9,566 bases of DNA from Capsulimonas sp. GTDB lineage: Bacteria > Armatimonadota > Armatimonadia > Armatimonadales > Capsulimonadaceae. Below are positions 5,706 to 9,566 of this stretch, one piece after another (position 1 is the first letter of the stretch; the number at the start of each line of letters is the position of its first letter). Location of the stretch: contig JAOQAA010000473.1 in the NCBI GenBank assembly GCA_025963815.1, forward strand, positions 1-9,566, written 5' to 3'. A program made the translations under genes and the position numbers. The notes beneath the pieces were generated by a model. That model did no database searches. It worked only from the letters and a program-made list of their open reading frames with translations, and was not told the origin of the DNA.

Positions 5706-5736
5706 TCATGCAAGTATTTTGCCATTTTATGCATGA
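5706..5736. repeat. Inverted repeat upstream of the sensor kinase operon
   Basis: TCATGCA (5706-5712) and TGCATGA (5730-5736) are perfect 7-bp arms with a 17-bp AT-rich spacer, centred about 90 bp before the kinase start. The arm spacing (24 bp centre to centre) would put them on nearly the same face of the helix. This could be an operator or autoregulatory site. I see no convincing -35/-10 pair in the 137-bp gap. Confidence 0.35.
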
Positions 5737-5809
5737 TCGCCAAATTCATTACCAATGATGGGTAGGCTATTCCCTGGAATACAGTGATGGTTCCATGGGA
5801 GCAATATCA

Positions 5810-8446
5810 ATGCAGGTCTCACCACGCCAGAGATCGGACCGTACCGCGAATGCCAGTCTCAGAGCGACGCTAATCGCATTTGGGGTCTTGAGCTTTGTGC
5901 TGTTCGCGGCCGGGCGAAAGAATTATCCCGAACTTCACACGATTTTGGACACGGGAGGTCTCCTGCTGTCGGGCCTATTGGCGCTATTGTTCTGGGACAT
6001 GGGAACGCGTATTGACCGCCCGTTTTACAAATGGATTGCAATCAGCTTCGGGATGACATCCTTGCTTGAGTTCATCCACGTCGCGGTAACCGTGGAGTGG
6101 ACTGGTTTTCTGGCGGGCGTCACGCACAGTGCGGGAATACTGCGGCCGGCAACCTGGCCGCCGGCGGCCCATCTGCTGCCGATCGCTGTCGGCGCATCGA
6201 TCCTTCTCATGCGCCGTGGGGCGCGTGGCGCCCTTGGGTTTACTTTCGTTTTGCTGGTCCTGAGCGGAGCGCTCATGGCCGCCTTCTATTGGCTTCCCAA
6301 ATATACGTCCCCGGTTTGGCTGGGCGTCACTCGTCCCGCGCTGACGCCGGCTCCGCTGTTGTGGTTGATCGTCGGATGGATATGCTGGAAGCTGCGCGCT
6401 GAGGATCGGATGCTGTCTCCCTTGGCGCTGATGTCGGCGGTGCTCGTCCTCGCCCATCTCTCGATGCTCTATTCGCGCGCTCCACACGACACGGAGGCAA
6501 TGGCGGCGCATCTCGGCAAGGTCGCTGGTTACCTGGTTCTCCTGCTGTCGCTGATGCAAATGGCCTCTTCGGACATGCTGGAGCGCATTCGCGCGGAGCG
6601 AGAGCTCGCGCATTGGAACTTGGAATTGGAGCATCGCGTTCTCGACCGGACGGCACAGCTCGAATCGGCCAACAAATCGCTTCAGGACGAAATCGTCGTG
6701 CGCCAGGAGGCGGAACATAAGGTCCAGACGCATCTCGGCCGGCTCGATTTGCTCCACCAGATCACCCGCGCGATTGGGGAGCGGCAGGATCTCCAAAGCA
6801 TTCTGCAGGTGCTTATCCGAAGTCTGGAGGACAAACTGCCAATCGACTTTGGCTGCGTGTGCCTCTATGACCAACCAAGCAACGCCGTCAAGGTCATCCA
6901 GGTGGGCATTGGGAGTGCGGCTCTTGCGGAAAAGCTGGCGATGCCGGAACAGGCGATGATCCCGATCGATGAGAACGGGCTCTCCCGCTGCCTGAACGGC
7001 CGCCTGGTGTACGAACCGGACGTGAGCCAAGTGCAGTTCCCGTTTCCACAGCGGCTCGCCCAAGGCGGGCTGCGCGCATTGGTCGCGGCGCCGCTCATGG
7101 TGGAGAGCAAGGTTTTCGGTGTACTGGTATCCGCGCGGCGTCAGCCCCACAGCTTTAGCAGCGGCGAGTGCGAGTTCCTGAAGCAGCTGAGCGAACACGT
7201 AGGTTTGGCGATTCACCAGGCACAGCTCTATGGGGCTTTGCAGCAGGCTTACGAGGATCTGCGCCAAACACAGCAAGCCGTCATGCAGCAGGAGCGGCTG
7301 CGCGCCCTCGGCCAGATGGCCAGCGGCATCGCGCACGACATCAACAACGCGATCTCGCCCGTGGCCCTGTACACCGAATCGATGCTCGAAACCGAGCCGA
7401 ACCTCAGCTCGCGGGCTCGCGACTATCTGGAGACGATTCAGCGGGCCATTGAGGACGTCGCCATGACGGTCTCACGCATGCGAGAGTTCTATCGCCAGCG
7501 CGAGCAGCAGCTCGCCCTCGCGCCGGTGGATTTGAACGAGATCGCGCCGCAAGTTGTCAGCTTGACCCGCGCGCGCTGGAGCGACATGCCGCAGCAGCGA
7601 GGCGTCGTGGTCCAGATGCGAACCGATCTCGCGCCGGACTTGCCCACGGTGATGGCGGCGGAAAACGAGATCCGAGAGGCGCTGACCAACCTCATCTTCA
7701 ATGCCGTGGACGCCATGCCGGACGGCGGGACGCTCACGCTCCGAACGCGAGCCGTCCTGGACGCCGACGACGGCTTCACGCCTCGTCGTGTCTACATTGA
7801 GGTGACGGACACCGGCGTGGGCATGGACGAGAATACGCGCCAGCGCTGCCTCGAGCCGTTCTTCACCACGAAGGGCGATCGCGGCACCGGCCTGGGCCTC
7901 GGCATGGTCTACGGTGTTGTACAGCGACACAGCGCCGAGATCGAAATCAACAGCGCGCTCGGCGACGGCACGACGGTGCGCCTGAGCTTTCCCGCGCCCG
8001 TCGCCTCGCTTACGGCGCACACCGAGCCGGTTGCGGCAGGCGGCAAACCTCCGCGAATGCGCATCCTGGTTGTGGACGACGACCCGCTCCTCTTGAAGTC
8101 GCTCCGCGACACGCTGGAAATCGACGGCCACGCCGTCGAAACGGCCAACGGCGGCGAGGCGGGCATCCAAACATTCCGCGAGGCGCTCTCACGGCAAAAG
8201 CCCTTCGCTCTGGTGATCACGGACCTTGGTATGCCGTACATTGATGGCCGCAAGGTCGCGGACGCCATCAAGGAGGCCTCGCCGTCCACACCGGTAGTCC
8301 TGCTGACGGGCTGGGGGCAGCGGCTCGTGGCGGAACACGATGTGCCGCCGCATGTGGACCACGTGCTGAACAAGCCTCCCAAGCTGTCCGAGCTGCGCGA
8401 GGCGCTTATGCGCTGCAGCCGGCAAGCAGGGGCCGAAGCTCTTTGA
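5810..8446 (+). CDS. Membrane hybrid histidine kinase: MASE-type sensor, GAF, HisKA, HATPase, receiver
   Basis: This 878-residue protein autophosphorylates on histidine and can pass phosphate to its own receiver. Residues 18-251 hold about eight hydrophobic segments (roughly 18-34, 46-62, 72-92, 118-134, 141-161, 179-194, 203-221, 236-251), resembling MASE-type membrane sensor domains. A coiled coil (about 256-308) links to a GAF domain (about 312-475), then a second coiled coil. HisKA has ASGIAHDINN with phosphoacceptor H509. The ATPase shows the N box (N627, N631), G1 DTGVGMD (D667), F box EPFFTTKG and G2 GTGLGLG. The C-terminal receiver (750-870) has D756-D758, phosphoacceptor D805, T833 and K855, all intact. 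I chose ATG 5810 because GGGAG lies 8 bases upstream; the in-frame ATG at 5795 would add five residues but has no ribosome site. The next gene starts 20 bp later, so the two are an operon. The signal is unknown. Confidence 0.93.
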   Translation: MQVSPRQRSDRTANASLRATLIAFGVLSFVLFAAGRKNYPELHTILDTGGLLLSGLLALLFWDMGTRIDRPFYKWIAISFGMTSLLEFIHVAVTVEWTGFLAGVTHSAGILRPATWPPAAHLLPIAVGASILLMRRGARGALGFTFVLLVLSGALMAAFYWLPKYTSPVWLGVTRPALTPAPLLWLIVGWICWKLRAEDRMLSPLALMSAVLVLAHLSMLYSRAPHDTEAMAAHLGKVAGYLVLLLSLMQMASSDMLERIRAERELAHWNLELEHRVLDRTAQLESANKSLQDEIVVRQEAEHKVQTHLGRLDLLHQITRAIGERQDLQSILQVLIRSLEDKLPIDFGCVCLYDQPSNAVKVIQVGIGSAALAEKLAMPEQAMIPIDENGLSRCLNGRLVYEPDVSQVQFPFPQRLAQGGLRALVAAPLMVESKVFGVLVSARRQPHSFSSGECEFLKQLSEHVGLAIHQAQLYGALQQAYEDLRQTQQAVMQQERLRALGQMASGIAHDINNAISPVALYTESMLETEPNLSSRARDYLETIQRAIEDVAMTVSRMREFYRQREQQLALAPVDLNEIAPQVVSLTRARWSDMPQQRGVVVQMRTDLAPDLPTVMAAENEIREALTNLIFNAVDAMPDGGTLTLRTRAVLDADDGFTPRRVYIEVTDTGVGMDENTRQRCLEPFFTTKGDRGTGLGLGMVYGVVQRHSAEIEINSALGDGTTVRLSFPAPVASLTAHTEPVAAGGKPPRMRILVVDDDPLLLKSLRDTLEIDGHAVETANGGEAGIQTFREALSRQKPFALVITDLGMPYIDGRKVADAIKEASPSTPVVLLTGWGQRLVAEHDVPPHVDHVLNKPPKLSELREALMRCSRQAGAEAL

Positions 8447-8466
8447 TGAGACACTGGAGACAGATT

Positions 8467-9566
8467 ATGTCTAGCTCGCCGCCAGCTCGGATACTCATTG
8501 TCGACGATGAGGCGGCCCAGATGAAAGCGCTCTGCGATACACTCCGGGACCAGGGCTACGAAACCGTTGGCTTTACCACAGGTCCGGACGCTCTAGCGGC
8601 GCTGGGCGAGTCGGAGTTCGACCTGCTTCTGGCCGATCTGATGATGCCCGAGATGGACGGCATCGCCCTGCTCCGCGCGGCGATGGCGCTGAACCCTAAC
8701 CTCGTCGGCATTATCATGACTGGGGACGGCGCCATCGCCACCGCCGTGGAAGCGATGAAGACGGGAGCGATCGACTATATCCTCAAGCCGTTCAAGCTAA
8801 GCCACATTATCCCGGTGCTCTCCCGCGCGCTCACCATGCGGCGCCTGCGTCTGGAAAAGACGGAGCTTGAGCGAGACCTGCGGACTCGTACCGAGCAGCT
8901 CGAAGCCGCGAACAAGGAGCTCGAAACATACTCTCAATCGGTCACCCACGATCTTGGCTATCGCGTCGGGGAGATCGAAGCGCTCTTCGACATCTTACCG
9001 GTCCCCATTGCGATCGCGGAAGACCCGCAAGGCGAGCACATCCGCGTCAACCCGGCGTTCGCCTCAATTCTCGGTATTCCGCCCGACAGCAACGCCTTGG
9101 CGTCCACGCCGGACGGAGAGCGCGCGCCGTTCCGCATGCTACGGAACGGCGCGTCAGTCCCCGACGGGGACTTGCCGATGCAGCAAGCCGCGCTTCGCGG
9201 CATGGATATCCGGGACGCCGAGATCGAGATCGAACGGCCCGATGGGCAAACGCGCCGCCTGCTGGGCTACGCGTCCCCCTTATACGATGAAGCAGGCCGT
9301 GTGCGGGGAAGCGTCGGCGCATTCATGGACATCACCGAGCGCCACCGCACCGAACGCAATCGACAATTCCTGCTCGACCTCGCCGACCGGACGCGTGGGC
9401 TGCTCGAGCCAGACCACGTGCTCATGGAGACGGCGAACGCTTTGAGCGCACATATGGATGGAGCCCGCTGCGGCAACATGGAATGGGATTCCGAACTTGG
9501 CGCGATGACCATCCGCCACGGCGACCGCGACGGAGTCGCAAGCATCCCCGAGACCTACCCGCGCGG
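8467..9566 (+). CDS. Receiver-PAS-(GAF) sensor/response protein, open at right edge
   Basis: The frame stays open from ATG 8467 to the window end (366 codons seen). GGAG 7 bases upstream supports the start. An N-terminal receiver (about 6-122) has ILIVDDE (D13, D14), phosphoacceptor D57 in LLLADLMMPEMDG, T85 and K107 in LKPF, so it should accept phosphate, most simply from the kinase encoded 20 bp upstream. A coiled coil follows (125-153), then TYSQSVTHDL (154-163), which matches the HisKA H box including the histidine (H161) but breaks off there. It is followed by GEIEALFDILPVPIAIAED, the start of a PAS domain (about 169-290) ending in VRGSVGAFMDITERHR. From about 297 (NRQFLLDLADRTRGLLEPDHVL) a GAF domain seems to begin. 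An output domain, probably HisKA/HATPase or a cyclase, would lie beyond the edge. Role: the second protein of a multistep phosphorelay. Confidence 0.9.
   Translation, partial: MSSSPPARILIVDDEAAQMKALCDTLRDQGYETVGFTTGPDALAALGESEFDLLLADLMMPEMDGIALLRAAMALNPNLVGIIMTGDGAIATAVEAMKTGAIDYILKPFKLSHIIPVLSRALTMRRLRLEKTELERDLRTRTEQLEAANKELETYSQSVTHDLGYRVGEIEALFDILPVPIAIAEDPQGEHIRVNPAFASILGIPPDSNALASTPDGERAPFRMLRNGASVPDGDLPMQQAALRGMDIRDAEIEIERPDGQTRRLLGYASPLYDEAGRVRGSVGAFMDITERHRTERNRQFLLDLADRTRGLLEPDHVLMETANALSAHMDGARCGNMEWDSELGAMTIRHGDRDGVASIPETYPR

Noticed and set aside
5984..7336. A 450-codon open frame on the minus strand opposite the histidine kinase
   Set aside because: The plus-strand frame has clear kinase domains and a ribosome site. 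The opposite frame is a by-product of GC-rich codons, full of low-complexity Arg/Gln/His, with no recognisable domain.
7472..8170. Minus-strand open frame opposite the HATPase region
   Set aside because: Shadow of the kinase gene: biased composition (Arg/Ala/Val/His), no motif, no ribosome site noted.
8867..9445. 192-codon plus-strand frame in another phase within the receiver-PAS gene
   Set aside because: Ser/Arg/Thr-rich out-of-frame product. The real frame from 8467 stays open throughout and encodes REC and PAS motifs.
1..9566. CRISPR arrays, tRNA/rRNA genes, insertion sequences, phage or defence islands
   Set aside because: No regularly spaced repeats, cloverleaf or rRNA signatures, transposase motifs or terminal inverted repeats with target duplications were seen by eye.

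Overview
The window looks like chromosomal DNA from a GC-rich, free-living environmental bacterium, probably Armatimonadota (Capsulimonas-like). That placement is an inference. It rests on a type-II pseudopilin with a textbook cleavage site and the '[12 protein letters not shown]...CLSNMKQIG' signature plus a C-terminal H-X9-DG motif, a style of protein that is abundant in Armatimonadota and Planctomycetota. No rRNA, tRNA, CRISPR array, transposase or phage gene is visible.

The left half (1-4634) reads on the minus strand and holds six genes: the first 27 codons of a secreted protein (1-83), the H-X9-DG pseudopilin (170-1051), a DUF72/YecE-family protein with an unusual N-terminal extension (1178-2167), a secreted glycine-zipper protein (2267-3043), a small cysteine-motif protein of unknown role (3393-3719), and a rhamnogalacturonan-acetylesterase-like SGNH hydrolase (3864-4634). 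They are separated by gaps of 86 to 349 bp. A strong hairpin ends the glycine-zipper gene and a second, weaker one follows the pseudopilin, so they look like separate transcription units rather than one operon.

At 4635-4808 the transcription direction flips. A divergent promoter region serves the esterase on the minus strand and a free-standing 2-oxoacid-dehydrogenase E2-type acyltransferase on the plus strand (4809-5672). After a 137-bp gap that contains an inverted repeat comes a two-gene signalling operon: a membrane-anchored hybrid histidine kinase (multi-TM sensor, coiled coil, GAF, HisKA, HATPase, REC; 5810-8446), and, 20 bp later, a receiver-led multidomain sensor that runs off the right edge (8467-9566+). 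This last gene is open at the window end but clearly coding: REC, coiled coil, a HisKA-like stub, PAS, then the start of a probable GAF domain.

The kinase and the REC-PAS protein very probably form one phosphorelay. Its signal and output are not visible here. The other genes (pseudopilin, secreted proteins, polysaccharide deacetylation) fit a bacterium that invests in its surface and in plant-polymer use, but nothing in the sequence ties them into one pathway. The most notable oddities are the HisKA-like segment cut off just after its phosphoacceptor histidine, the Gly-to-Ala change in the esterase's block II, the N-terminal extension and in-frame 18-bp duplication in the DUF72 gene, and a 23-bp dyad upstream of the small cysteine-motif gene.
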